Origin: Ruminococcus sp.
GTDB lineage: Bacteria; Bacillota; Clostridia; Oscillospirales; Acutalibacteraceae
Assembly (NCBI GenBank): GCA_017502425.1
Contig: JAFVVB010000021.1
Span: 1-6,469 of the forward strand
DNA length: 6,469 nucleotides
Direction: 5' to 3'
The translations under genes and the position numbers were made by a program. Within the stretch, counting starts at the first letter, position 1, and the number at the start of each line of letters is the position of its first letter. The notes beneath the pieces are model-generated. The model saw nothing but the letters and a program-made list of their open reading frames with translations, was not told where the DNA came from and did no database searches. Shown here one piece after another: positions 1 through 6,469 of the stretch.

Positions 1-763
1 CGCCGAAAGCCGTGAGAAAGCCAAAGCTATTATTATGGCAGGACAGGTGTACGTGAATAATCAGAAAGCCGATAAATGCGGTGTTTCATACGATGAAAAT
101 TTACCTCTTGAGGTTCGTGGCGATACTCAGAAATACGTCAGTCGAGGTGGATATAAGTTAGAGAAAGCTATGAATAGTTTTCCGATTACACTCGAAAATA
201 AAGTGACTATGGATATAGGAGCTTCCACAGGCGGTTTTACTGATTGTATGCTTCACAATGGCGCAAAGAAAGTGTATTCAGTAGATGTCGGCTACGGTCA
301 GCTTGCGTGGAAGCTGAGAAATGACGAAAGAGTAGTTAACCTCGAACGCACTAATATGAGATATGTTACTAAAGAGCAGGTTGAAACAGAAATAGATTTC
401 TTTTCGGTCGATGTTTCATTTATATCATTGAAACTGATATTACCTGTTGCGCGTGAATTACTCAGCGTTAACGGTGAAGGTGTGTGCCTTATCAAACCTC
501 AGTTTGAAGCAGGAAAAGAAAAAGTCGGTAAAAACGGTGTAGTCAGAGATAAAAATGTTCATATAGAAGTTGTTAAGACCATAGTTGAATTTTGCCTTAA
601 TAACGGATTCGATGTTTTAGGACTTGATTATTCTCCTATTAAAGGACCTCAGGGAAATATAGAATACCTGATATACATAAAAAAATCAGAAACACCTGAA
701 CTTAAAACCGAGATTACTGCCGAACAGGTGGTTGCTGATTCACACACTGAACTTGATAAATAA
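1..763 (+). CDS. tlyA: TlyA family rRNA (cytidine-2'-O)-methyltransferase, 5'-partial
   Basis: This is the C-terminal part of a SAM-dependent methyltransferase that, in characterised TlyA proteins, 2'-O-methylates cytidines of 23S and sometimes 16S rRNA. The reading frame is open from base 2 to the window edge. The residues before the ATG at 35 (AESREKAKAII) continue into MAGQVYVN, which is the end of the N-terminal S4 RNA-binding domain, so ATG 35 is an internal methionine and the true start lies upstream. Numbered from that Met, the linker SRGGYKLEKA is at 36-45, the SAM-binding loop GASTGGFTD at 62-70, VDVGYGQL at 83-90, VDVSFIS at 125-131, LIKPQFE at 152-158 and GNIEYLIYI near the end. 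The expected K-D-K-E catalytic tetrad fits K41, D126, K154 and the Glu of GNIEY. About 24 poorly conserved residues follow. Old databases call this family hemolysin A; the rRNA role is better supported. The type I versus type II subclass cannot be decided without the N-terminus. nadK follows after 9 bases. Confidence 0.93.
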   Translation, partial: AESREKAKAIIMAGQVYVNNQKADKCGVSYDENLPLEVRGDTQKYVSRGGYKLEKAMNSFPITLENKVTMDIGASTGGFTDCMLHNGAKKVYSVDVGYGQLAWKLRNDERVVNLERTNMRYVTKEQVETEIDFFSVDVSFISLKLILPVARELLSVNGEGVCLIKPQFEAGKEKVGKNGVVRDKNVHIEVVKTIVEFCLNNGFDVLGLDYSPIKGPQGNIEYLIYIKKSETPELKTEITAEQVVADSHTELDK

Positions 764-769
764 GGTGAT
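763..769 (+). promoter_or_regulatory. Ribosome binding site of nadK
   Basis: AGGTGAT matches the 3' part of the full anti-SD complement (AGGAGGTGATC) and begins on the last base of the tlyA stop codon. Aligned to the anti-SD, the GG pair ends 7 bases before the ATG at 773, which is a good spacing and supports that start. Its position on the tlyA stop suggests terminating ribosomes may re-initiate on nadK (inference). Confidence 0.7.
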
Positions 770-772
770 GCT

Positions 773-1636
773 ATGAAAATCGGATTGATTATTAATATCG
801 ATAAAGAAAAATCACTTTTATGTGCACGAAAAATTGCTCAGCTTTTTCTGAGTAATAATGCAGAAATCGCACTCAATAATTCTTTAAAAGAAAAAATAGA
901 GTTTGATACTGATAAAAACATTTCGTATTTTGACAGCGATGAAAATGTCATCATGAACAGTGACGTTACTGTTACTGTTGGGGGAGATGGCACTATTATT
1001 CATAACGCTAAATTTGCGGCTGTGAATAAAAAACCACTTATCGGTGTTAATATGGGTCGTATCGGTTTTGTCGCTGGTATAGAGCAGGATGAGATTGAAG
1101 AACTTATAAAGCTTTTAGACGGTGATTACAGAATACAGCACAGAATGCTACTGAGTGTTAAACTCAGACACAACGGGGAAGAGAAAGAGTTTTTAGCAGT
1201 TAACGAGGCACTCGTGTCTAGAGATTTACTCAAATCCATCATCGATATAAATGTATCGCTCAATGACGAAAAAATCATTACGTACAGAGCTGATGGTATG
1301 ATATTTGCTACCCCGACTGGTTCTACTGCGTATAGTTTTTCTTCCGGAGGACCGGTTATCGAGCCGGATATGGAGTGTATTTTGCTCACTCCTGTGTGTC
1401 CACACGCTTTGTCTTCGCGTCAGGTTGTTTTTAGAAACGATTCTAAACTCACCGTATCTGTTGACAACGCTGATACCAACCGGTGTTATCTTGTTATCGA
1501 TGGTCAGAATAGCTTTGAACTTAACAAGGAAGACGAGGTTGTTATCACTAAATCTGATATGTATCTTGATCTTATTATTCTTAAAGAGAAAAATTTCTAC
1601 ACTCTACTTAACGAAAAGTTAAAGGAGAAACCCTAA
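773..1636 (+). CDS. nadK: NAD kinase (ATP-NAD kinase)
   Basis: This cytosolic enzyme phosphorylates NAD at the 2' hydroxyl of its adenosine ribose to make NADP, and so sets the NADP(H) pool. The 287-residue length is normal for bacterial NadK. The family motifs appear in order: GGDGT at 70-74 with the catalytic Asp at 72, the IGVNMGRIGFVAG strand-turn that follows, the NEALV motif carrying the NAD-binding Asn-Glu, and the long signature DGMIFATPTGSTAYSFSSGG, continuing into the TPVCPHALSSR block. Small departures from the usual consensus (IGF for LGF, SSGGP for SAGGP, SRQVV for ARPIV) are conservative and leave the key residues intact. The start is supported by the AGGTGAT site just upstream. 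The gene sits between tlyA and argR, as in many Firmicutes, and its TAA stop shares its last A with the argR start. The alternative name is ppnK. Confidence 0.96.
   Translation: MKIGLIINIDKEKSLLCARKIAQLFLSNNAEIALNNSLKEKIEFDTDKNISYFDSDENVIMNSDVTVTVGGDGTIIHNAKFAAVNKKPLIGVNMGRIGFVAGIEQDEIEELIKLLDGDYRIQHRMLLSVKLRHNGEEKEFLAVNEALVSRDLLKSIIDINVSLNDEKIITYRADGMIFATPTGSTAYSFSSGGPVIEPDMECILLTPVCPHALSSRQVVFRNDSKLTVSVDNADTNRCYLVIDGQNSFELNKEDEVVITKSDMYLDLIILKEKNFYTLLNEKLKEKP
1622..1627 (+). promoter_or_regulatory. Ribosome binding site of argR, inside the nadK 3' end
   Basis: AAGGAG lies in the last codons of nadK, 8 bases before the argR ATG at 1636. Together with the TAATG stop/start junction it fixes the argR start and points to translational coupling of argR to nadK (inference). 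Confidence 0.7.
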
Positions 1637-2085
1637 TGAAATCGAACAGACATTCAAAAATCATTGAACTTATCAATAGATTCCCGATTACTACTCAGGA
1701 AGCACTTCTTGAACACCTAAAAACCGAAGGTTTCGATGTAACTCAGTCTACTGTTTCCAGAGATATCAAAAAGCTCAGACTCAGTAAGTCACTCGACCAA
1801 AACGGCAATTATCGTTATCAGGCACCTCAAAAGCAGGAGCTTGGTACTAAAAATGGCTTTGCTACTTTAGTTAATAGCTCTGTTATCAGCGTTGATTATG
1901 CTATGAATATGGTTGTTGTGAAGACTTACGCAGGTATGGCGCAGGCTGTATGCGCTGCTTTTGATTCTATCGAAACTGAATCAGTTGTTGGTACGTTAGC
2001 TGGTGACGATACTATTTTTATCGTATGTAAGAATGAGGAGTCAGCAAGGTACTATAAAGAAGATTTTTTAGTACACATTAAATAA
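1636..2085 (+). CDS. argR: Arginine repressor ArgR/AhrC
   Basis: This is an arginine-sensing transcription factor that, in the family, forms hexamers, represses arginine biosynthesis and in Bacillus also activates catabolic genes. The 149-residue length is typical. Residues 1-65 form the winged helix-turn-helix DNA-binding domain, with the recognition-helix motif TQSTVSRDIKKLRLSK at 36-51. After a short linker, the C-terminal oligomerisation and arginine-binding domain (about 75-149) carries the VKTYAGMAQAV stretch at 95-105 and the hallmark GTLAGDDTI at 119-127, whose paired Asp residues contact arginine in studied homologues. The gene overlaps nadK by one base (TAATG). No arginine metabolism gene is present in the window, so it probably acts on distant targets, as is usual for this neighbourhood. 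I could not identify an ARG box here, and the operon promoter is outside the window, so autoregulation cannot be judged. Confidence 0.96.
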   Translation: MKSNRHSKIIELINRFPITTQEALLEHLKTEGFDVTQSTVSRDIKKLRLSKSLDQNGNYRYQAPQKQELGTKNGFATLVNSSVISVDYAMNMVVVKTYAGMAQAVCAAFDSIETESVVGTLAGDDTIFIVCKNEESARYYKEDFLVHIK

Positions 2086-2099
2086 ACCGAGGGTGTAGT

Positions 2100-3761
2100 A
2101 TGTTATCTAATCTGTATATCGAAAATATCGCAGTTATTGAAAAAACGAATATAGATTTTACTGAAGGTTTTAATGTTCTGACTGGTGAAACAGGTGCCGG
2201 TAAAAGTATCGTTATAGATTCTATAAATGCAGTTTTAGGCCAGCGTACCACTAAGCAAATCATCAGAAATGGCAGTAACTCGGCTTTTGTCAGTGCCACT
2301 TTTACTGATATCTCTAAATTTGCTCAGAAAAAAGCCTTATCACTAGGATTTGAAGTAGAAGACGATATGGTTATTCTCCAGCGTGAGATGTCAGTTTCAG
2401 GTAAGAATAATTGCAGAGTCAACTCTCGTCCGACAACTGTTTCGGCACTCAAAGAGCTTTCAGCATATCTGGTTAATATCCATGGTCAGTCTGATAATGC
2501 TCAGTTGATGTCACCGTCATTGCACCTTCACTATATTGATTCGCTGGCTCAGATTTCTGAGAAAATCAAAGAGTACAGAAACATTTTTTCTGAGTATATT
2601 CACGTTAAAGAAGAACTCGAAAATTTGAGTGATGATGAAGCTAAACGGTTAGAGCGTATAGATTTACTCAGATACCAGATAGAAGAGCTTGAAAACGCTG
2701 ATTTATCTATTGGTGAATCCGATCAGCTAAATGAAGAAAAAACTGTTTTAGCTAATTCTGAAAAAATTACCAAATCATTATTAAAAGCTAAATCGATTCT
2801 TGATGGAGACGATGACATCGACGGTGTTATCAATATGACTGATGATGCGAGTACTGCGTTGATGATGTCAGCCCGCTATAAAGAGAACTTAAGTGATTTG
2901 AGCGAGAGGTTGACTAATGCGCTATACGAACTCAAAGATATCTCTGATATGGTTTCAGAGAGCATTAGTGATTCTGAGGCTGATCCGTATAGATTAGAGC
3001 AAATAGAAGAACGACTTGATTTACTGTATAAATTATCACGTAAGTACGGCGAAAACGAAGAGCAGATGCTAAACTACCTTTATGCCGCCCAGAAGGAGCT
3101 CAAAGAGTTAGAAGATTTTGATGTTAATCAGGAAAAACTCAGACAGCGTTATTCTGAGCTTTACGCTGATGCTACCGATAAGGCTAAGGAAATCTCAGCT
3201 ATCAGAAAAAAGGTTGCTGACAGATTTACTGAGCAGGTTCAAAGTGAAATGGCGTTTCTTGAAATGCCTAACGTCAGATTAGTAGTAGATTTTACTCAGA
3301 CAGAGCTTACTAAAAGCGGTATGGATAAAGTCGAGTTTTTGATATCGGTAAACTTAGGCGAAGACCCTAAACCGGTTACTAAAATTGCATCAGGCGGTGA
3401 GCTTTCACGTATGATGCTTGCTATCAAAACCGTTCTTGCACGTTACGATATCGTTGAAACTATGATTTTTGACGAGATTGATACAGGTATATCAGGATCT
3501 GCGGCTCAGAAAGTCGGTATGAAATTAAAAGAAGTATCAAAGGATAGACAGGTGCTGTGTGTTACTCATCAGGCTCAGATAGCCGCACTTGCTGACAGTC
3601 ATTTCCTTATAAATAAAGAATTTATTGATAATAAAACATATACCCATGTTGATGCTCTTGATATTGATGGTAGAGTCAGAGAACTCGCAAGAATTATCGA
3701 TGGCGTTAATATTACTCAGACGGCGCTTGATCACGCGCGTAAACTGATTGAAAATAAATAA
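2100..3761 (+). CDS. recN: DNA repair protein RecN (SMC-like ATPase)
   Basis: RecN is an SMC-family ATPase that gathers broken DNA ends early in double-strand-break repair. The 553-residue length is normal. The N-terminal half of the ATPase head starts at residue 1 (MLSNLYIENIAVIE) and carries Walker A GETGAGKS at 29-36. The conserved IHGQ turn at 127-130 is followed by SDN, where many homologues have HDN or HEH. Residues about 150-370 are rich in Glu, Lys and Leu, consistent with the short antiparallel coiled coil. The C-terminal head half has the ABC signature SGGELSR at 431-437, Walker B MIFDEID at 455-461 with catalytic Glu 459, and the H-loop THQAQ with His 490. All ATPase motifs are intact. 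The start is supported by GAGGG at 2089-2093, 7 bases or so upstream. It follows argR by 14 bases, the classic argR-recN pairing, but is followed by recJ rather than the usual spoIVB. Confidence 0.97.
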   Translation: MLSNLYIENIAVIEKTNIDFTEGFNVLTGETGAGKSIVIDSINAVLGQRTTKQIIRNGSNSAFVSATFTDISKFAQKKALSLGFEVEDDMVILQREMSVSGKNNCRVNSRPTTVSALKELSAYLVNIHGQSDNAQLMSPSLHLHYIDSLAQISEKIKEYRNIFSEYIHVKEELENLSDDEAKRLERIDLLRYQIEELENADLSIGESDQLNEEKTVLANSEKITKSLLKAKSILDGDDDIDGVINMTDDASTALMMSARYKENLSDLSERLTNALYELKDISDMVSESISDSEADPYRLEQIEERLDLLYKLSRKYGENEEQMLNYLYAAQKELKELEDFDVNQEKLRQRYSELYADATDKAKEISAIRKKVADRFTEQVQSEMAFLEMPNVRLVVDFTQTELTKSGMDKVEFLISVNLGEDPKPVTKIASGGELSRMMLAIKTVLARYDIVETMIFDEIDTGISGSAAQKVGMKLKEVSKDRQVLCVTHQAQIAALADSHFLINKEFIDNKTYTHVDALDIDGRVRELARIIDGVNITQTALDHARKLIENK

Positions 3762-3779
3762 ATTTTATCGGAGATTATT

Positions 3780-5831
3780 ATGAAGAAATGGACAGTAGCA
3801 AAATTGAATAAAGACAGGGCTGTTGCCATTTCTGTAAAGCATGATCTGCCGATGCTGATATCCATGCTTTTAGATATCAGAGGTATAACAGCTGATGATG
3901 AAATAATCGAGTTTTTATATAATGACAGCAAGCTTTCAGATCCGTTTGAGGCAAAGGATATGGATATTGCTGTGGAACGAATAATAGAAGCTGTTGAGAG
4001 TTTTGAAAAGATTTGTGTTTACGGTGATTTTGATGCCGATGGTGTCACATCGACTGCACTTTTGTATTCTTATCTCAAAGCAGTAGGTGCTAATGTTATG
4101 TTCTACATACCTGCCCGCGAGGGAGAAGGTTACGGAATGAATAACGAAGCGATTAATCTTCTGTGCGAGCAGGGCGTAAAACTTATTATCACCGTTGATA
4201 ACGGTATCGCGGCTGTTGAAGAAATAAAGTACGCTAAGAGTCTTGGTATTGATACGGTTGTTACTGACCACCATATGCCTAACGAAACTTTACCTGATGC
4301 GGTCGCTATTGTTGATATGCACCAGGAAGATTGTCAAAGTTCTTTTAAAGAATTATCAGGTGTCGGTGTTGCACTAAAACTCGTTATGGCTATCGAGGGA
4401 GAGTATTCTGACGAAACCCAGATTCTCGAGAACTACTCAGATTTAGCGTGTTTAGGTACTATCGGAGATATTGTTCCGCTTATCGGTGATAACAGAGTTA
4501 TCGTTAAAAACGGACTTATGCATATCGGCAATTCCGACAGATGCGGTATCAATGCTTTGATTGAAGAATCTGGGCTATCTAACAGAAAAATTACTACCGG
4601 CAATATTTCTTTTACTTTGGTTCCTCGTATTAATGCAGGTGGACGTCTTGGATTATCTAAAAAGACGGTGTCAATGCTTCTTAGCGACGATGAACAGGTA
4701 GCGTATGATATTGCTCAGGAGTTATGTGAAGATAATATTCAGCGCCAGTCGATTGAGAAAGAAATACTCGATGATATAGATGAACGTATAAAGCGTAACC
4801 CATCTATTGTCCAGAACAGAGTTATTGTCGTTTGTGGAGAAAACTGGCATCAGGGAGTCATCGGAATAGTTGCTTCAAGACTTAAAGAAGCCTACGGTAA
4901 ACCTAGCATTGTTATTTCTATCGATGATGATGCGTGTCGTGCATCAGGCAGAAGTGTCAAGGGCTTTTCTATATGCGATGCCGTTTTCGCGTGTTCCGAT
5001 TTACTCACTCAGTTTGGTGGACATCCTATGGCGGTTGGATTTGGTATCATAAAAGAAAACATCGATGATTTTATAATTGCCATCAATGAGTACGCTAAAA
5101 CTCAGGATGTTCCTATTGCATCATTAGAGCTTGATTGTAAGCTTAACCCTGCACAGTTATCAGTTGGTTTAGTTGATCAGCTATCGATGTTAGAACCGTT
5201 TGGTGCAGGTAACCCTACACCGCTTTTCGGACTTTATAATATGACGTTAAATGATATTCATGAAGTCGGTGGTGGAAAACATTTACGACTTACTTTATCT
5301 CGAGGCGATAGTCTCGTGACAGCGATGAAGTTTTCTACCACTAAAGAGCAATTTCCGTATAATGTCGGTGACGTCATTGATTGTGCTGTTACTCTTGATA
5401 AAAATATATATAATAATATAGAGAATCTCAGTGTTATCATTAAAGAAATCAGATTTTCTGATATGAATGAAGATGACATTATCAGTTCTAAGGAATTGTT
5501 TGAATCATTTTGTCGAGGTGATGTTATCACCGCTTATGATGCGAAATCTTTGCTTCCTGATAGAAACGATTTTGCATATGTATATCGTTATTTGAGAGCA
5601 AATGACGGTTTTAAGCACAGCGTTGAAACATTGCTGTACAGACTAGGAAAAACTAATCTCTCTTATGGAAAATTGAGAGTGATACTTGAATGTATGAATG
5701 AACTGTCGCTTATTGAGATTTATGAAGGCATGCATTCTACTTTGATAAGACTATGTCAGGTAGAGGGTAAAGTGAGTCTTGATGATTCATTCATTATTTC
5801 TAAACTCAAGGAGGTGAGTGGCGATGCCTGA
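3780..5831 (+). CDS. recJ: Single-stranded-DNA-specific exonuclease RecJ
   Basis: RecJ degrades single-stranded DNA 5' to 3' in recombinational repair and mismatch repair and needs divalent metal. The 683 residues contain the DHH core: motif I YGDFDADG at 81-88, motif II VDNG at 139-142, motif III DHH at 163-165, SGVGVALKL, and GTIGD with motif IV Asp 230. PRINAGGRLG starts at 282. The DHHA1 domain follows, with NWHQGVIGIVASR around His 357 (many homologues have GWH) and FGGHPMAVGF around His 415. LEPFGAGNP (about 471-479) leads into the OB-type nucleic-acid-binding domain, to about 560. The last 120 or so residues are an extension absent from the E. coli-type protein; it contains YVYRYLRAN and looks helical or winged-helix-like (inference). 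The set of catalytic residues looks complete. GGAG at 3770-3773, 6 bases before the ATG, supports the start. The gap from recN is 18 bases, and the 3' end overlaps rel by 8 bases. Confidence 0.97.
   Translation: MKKWTVAKLNKDRAVAISVKHDLPMLISMLLDIRGITADDEIIEFLYNDSKLSDPFEAKDMDIAVERIIEAVESFEKICVYGDFDADGVTSTALLYSYLKAVGANVMFYIPAREGEGYGMNNEAINLLCEQGVKLIITVDNGIAAVEEIKYAKSLGIDTVVTDHHMPNETLPDAVAIVDMHQEDCQSSFKELSGVGVALKLVMAIEGEYSDETQILENYSDLACLGTIGDIVPLIGDNRVIVKNGLMHIGNSDRCGINALIEESGLSNRKITTGNISFTLVPRINAGGRLGLSKKTVSMLLSDDEQVAYDIAQELCEDNIQRQSIEKEILDDIDERIKRNPSIVQNRVIVVCGENWHQGVIGIVASRLKEAYGKPSIVISIDDDACRASGRSVKGFSICDAVFACSDLLTQFGGHPMAVGFGIIKENIDDFIIAINEYAKTQDVPIASLELDCKLNPAQLSVGLVDQLSMLEPFGAGNPTPLFGLYNMTLNDIHEVGGGKHLRLTLSRGDSLVTAMKFSTTKEQFPYNVGDVIDCAVTLDKNIYNNIENLSVIIKEIRFSDMNEDDIISSKELFESFCRGDVITAYDAKSLLPDRNDFAYVYRYLRANDGFKHSVETLLYRLGKTNLSYGKLRVILECMNELSLIEIYEGMHSTLIRLCQVEGKVSLDDSFIISKLKEVSGDA
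5808..5817 (+). promoter_or_regulatory. Strong ribosome binding site of rel, inside the recJ coding end
   Basis: AAGGAGGTGA is a near-perfect complement of the 16S rRNA anti-SD and the strongest such site in the window. Its GGAGG core ends 9 bases before ATG 5824, which selects that start over the in-frame GTG at 5818, only 3 bases from the core. It is embedded in the last recJ codons. Confidence 0.85.
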
Positions 5832-6469
5832 AAGAATATATTACCAGGATTTTCATGAGCTGACCACTCGAATCAAAAAAAGTTCACATAAATATGATGA
5901 AGAAAAAATACTAAAAGCGTATGAATTTGCTGACGCTGCACACGGAGACCAGCGAAGAGTTTCAGGTGTGCCTTATATTCTTCACCCTACGTCGGTAGCC
6001 TGTATTCTTGCGGATATGGGTATGGATACCGATGCGATAGTCGCAGCACTATTGCACGATGTTGTTGAAGATACCGAAATTACTTTGGCTGAGGTCAGCG
6101 AAAAATTTGGCGAAGATGTAGCGTTATTGGTAGATGGACTGACTAAAATCAGTAAAATTAAATTTACCGACCGCGAGGAGCATCAGGCTGAGAATATCCG
6201 TAAGATGCTTATGGCTATGTCTAACGATATCAGAGTTATCATTATCAAACTCGCTGACAGACTTCATAATATGCGTACCATAGCGTGTGTTGCTGAGCAG
6301 AAACGTCGTGATAAAGCCAGAGAGTGTATGGAGGTTTATGCACCTATTGCACATCGTCTCGGTATGAAAAACGTCAAGGAAGAACTCGAAGATTTATCTA
6401 TTCGATATCTTGACCCGATTGCATATGAAGAAATTGAAACCGAGCTTAAATTATCCGAGAATGAGCGTA
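5824..6469 (+). CDS. relA: RelA/SpoT-family (p)ppGpp synthetase/hydrolase, 3'-partial
   Basis: This is the N-terminal 215 residues of a long Rel protein (typically over 700 residues); the frame is open to the window edge. Rel makes and degrades the stringent-response alarmone (p)ppGpp. The visible part is the HD hydrolase domain. It carries QRRVSGVPYILHP with Arg 44/45 and His 54, LLHDVVEDT with His 78, Asp 79, Glu 82 and Asp 83, VDGLTKISKIKF from 103, and KLADRLHNMRT with Asp 145 and Asn 149. These match the manganese and substrate residues of active hydrolases, offset by about one from the streptococcal Rel numbering, so this half is probably catalytic, unlike the degenerate HD of E. coli RelA. 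YAPIAHRLGM then leads toward the synthetase domain, which lies beyond the window with the TGS and ACT regions. Being Firmicutes-like, it is most likely the bifunctional Rel (inference). Its start overlaps the recJ end by 8 bases, which suggests coupled translation. An apt gene, common between recJ and rel in Clostridia, is absent. Confidence 0.95.
   Translation, partial: MPERIYYQDFHELTTRIKKSSHKYDEEKILKAYEFADAAHGDQRRVSGVPYILHPTSVACILADMGMDTDAIVAALLHDVVEDTEITLAEVSEKFGEDVALLVDGLTKISKIKFTDREEHQAENIRKMLMAMSNDIRVIIIKLADRLHNMRTIACVAEQKRRDKARECMEVYAPIAHRLGMKNVKEELEDLSIRYLDPIAYEEIETELKLSENER

Noticed and set aside
1305..1622. A 105-codon + strand open frame inside nadK
   Set aside because: It lies wholly within the NAD kinase gene in another frame. 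Its product is leucine-rich low-complexity sequence with no recognisable motif, and the overlapping frame carries the well-conserved NadK signature.
3762..3779. The recN-recJ gap as a possible terminator or promoter
   Set aside because: It is only 18 bases, has no inverted repeat with a T-run, and is accounted for by the recJ ribosome binding site.
3936..4274. A 112-codon - strand open frame opposite recJ
   Set aside because: It is antisense to the conserved DHH motifs of RecJ and its product has no family features. It is a by-product of recJ codon use.
5398..5420. A run of only A and T bases, considered as a promoter or structural element
   Set aside because: It encodes the DKNIYNNIEN stretch of the RecJ OB region in a continuous frame, and I could not see a convincing -35/-10 pair leading to rel. 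A chance AT-rich stretch is the simpler explanation.
5818..5826. GTG 5818 as the rel start
   Set aside because: It is in frame but only 3 bases from the GGAGG core, too close for efficient initiation. ATG 5824 has a 9-base spacing.
6124..6354. A 76-codon - strand open frame opposite rel
   Set aside because: It is antisense to the conserved HD domain of Rel, with no ribosome binding site or motif that I could see.

Overview
The window is a compact stretch of bacterial chromosome holding six housekeeping genes, all on the + strand. In order they are tlyA (5' end cut off by the window), nadK, argR, recN, recJ and relA/rel (3' end cut off). The sequence is visibly AT-rich. Shine-Dalgarno (SD) sites are strong and Gram-positive in style, and the order tlyA-nadK-argR-recN is the classic Firmicutes arrangement. 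I infer a member of the Clostridia, perhaps near the Ruminococcaceae/Oscillospiraceae, but the sequence alone does not fix the genus.

Layout. Positions 1-763 hold the end of an rRNA 2'-O-methyltransferase of the TlyA family. Positions 773-1636 encode NAD kinase, whose stop codon shares a base with the start of argR (1636-2085), the arginine repressor. After 14 bases comes recN (2100-3761), an SMC-like DNA repair ATPase. After 18 more bases comes recJ (3780-5831), a 5'-3' single-strand DNA exonuclease with a clostridial-type C-terminal extension. The recJ end overlaps by 8 bases the start of a RelA/SpoT-family (p)ppGpp gene (5824 to the window end), of which only the N-terminal hydrolase half is visible. 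The longest gap between genes is 18 bases. There is no room for an internal promoter, terminator or RNA gene between genes, and I saw none. The whole stretch looks like one transcription unit whose promoter lies upstream of the window and whose end lies downstream.

How the genes relate. They do not form one pathway. They cover ribosome modification, NADP supply, arginine regulation, double-strand-break repair, recombination/mismatch-repair exonuclease activity and stringent-response signalling. The arrangement joins two neighbourhoods that are usually separate in Clostridia: tlyA-nadK-argR-recN (normally followed by spoIVB and spo0A) and recJ-(apt)-rel. The missing spoIVB/spo0A after recN and the missing apt between recJ and rel are the most notable features here. 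I found no mobile element, CRISPR array, repeat family, frameshift or unknown gene, and no evidence for an undescribed system.
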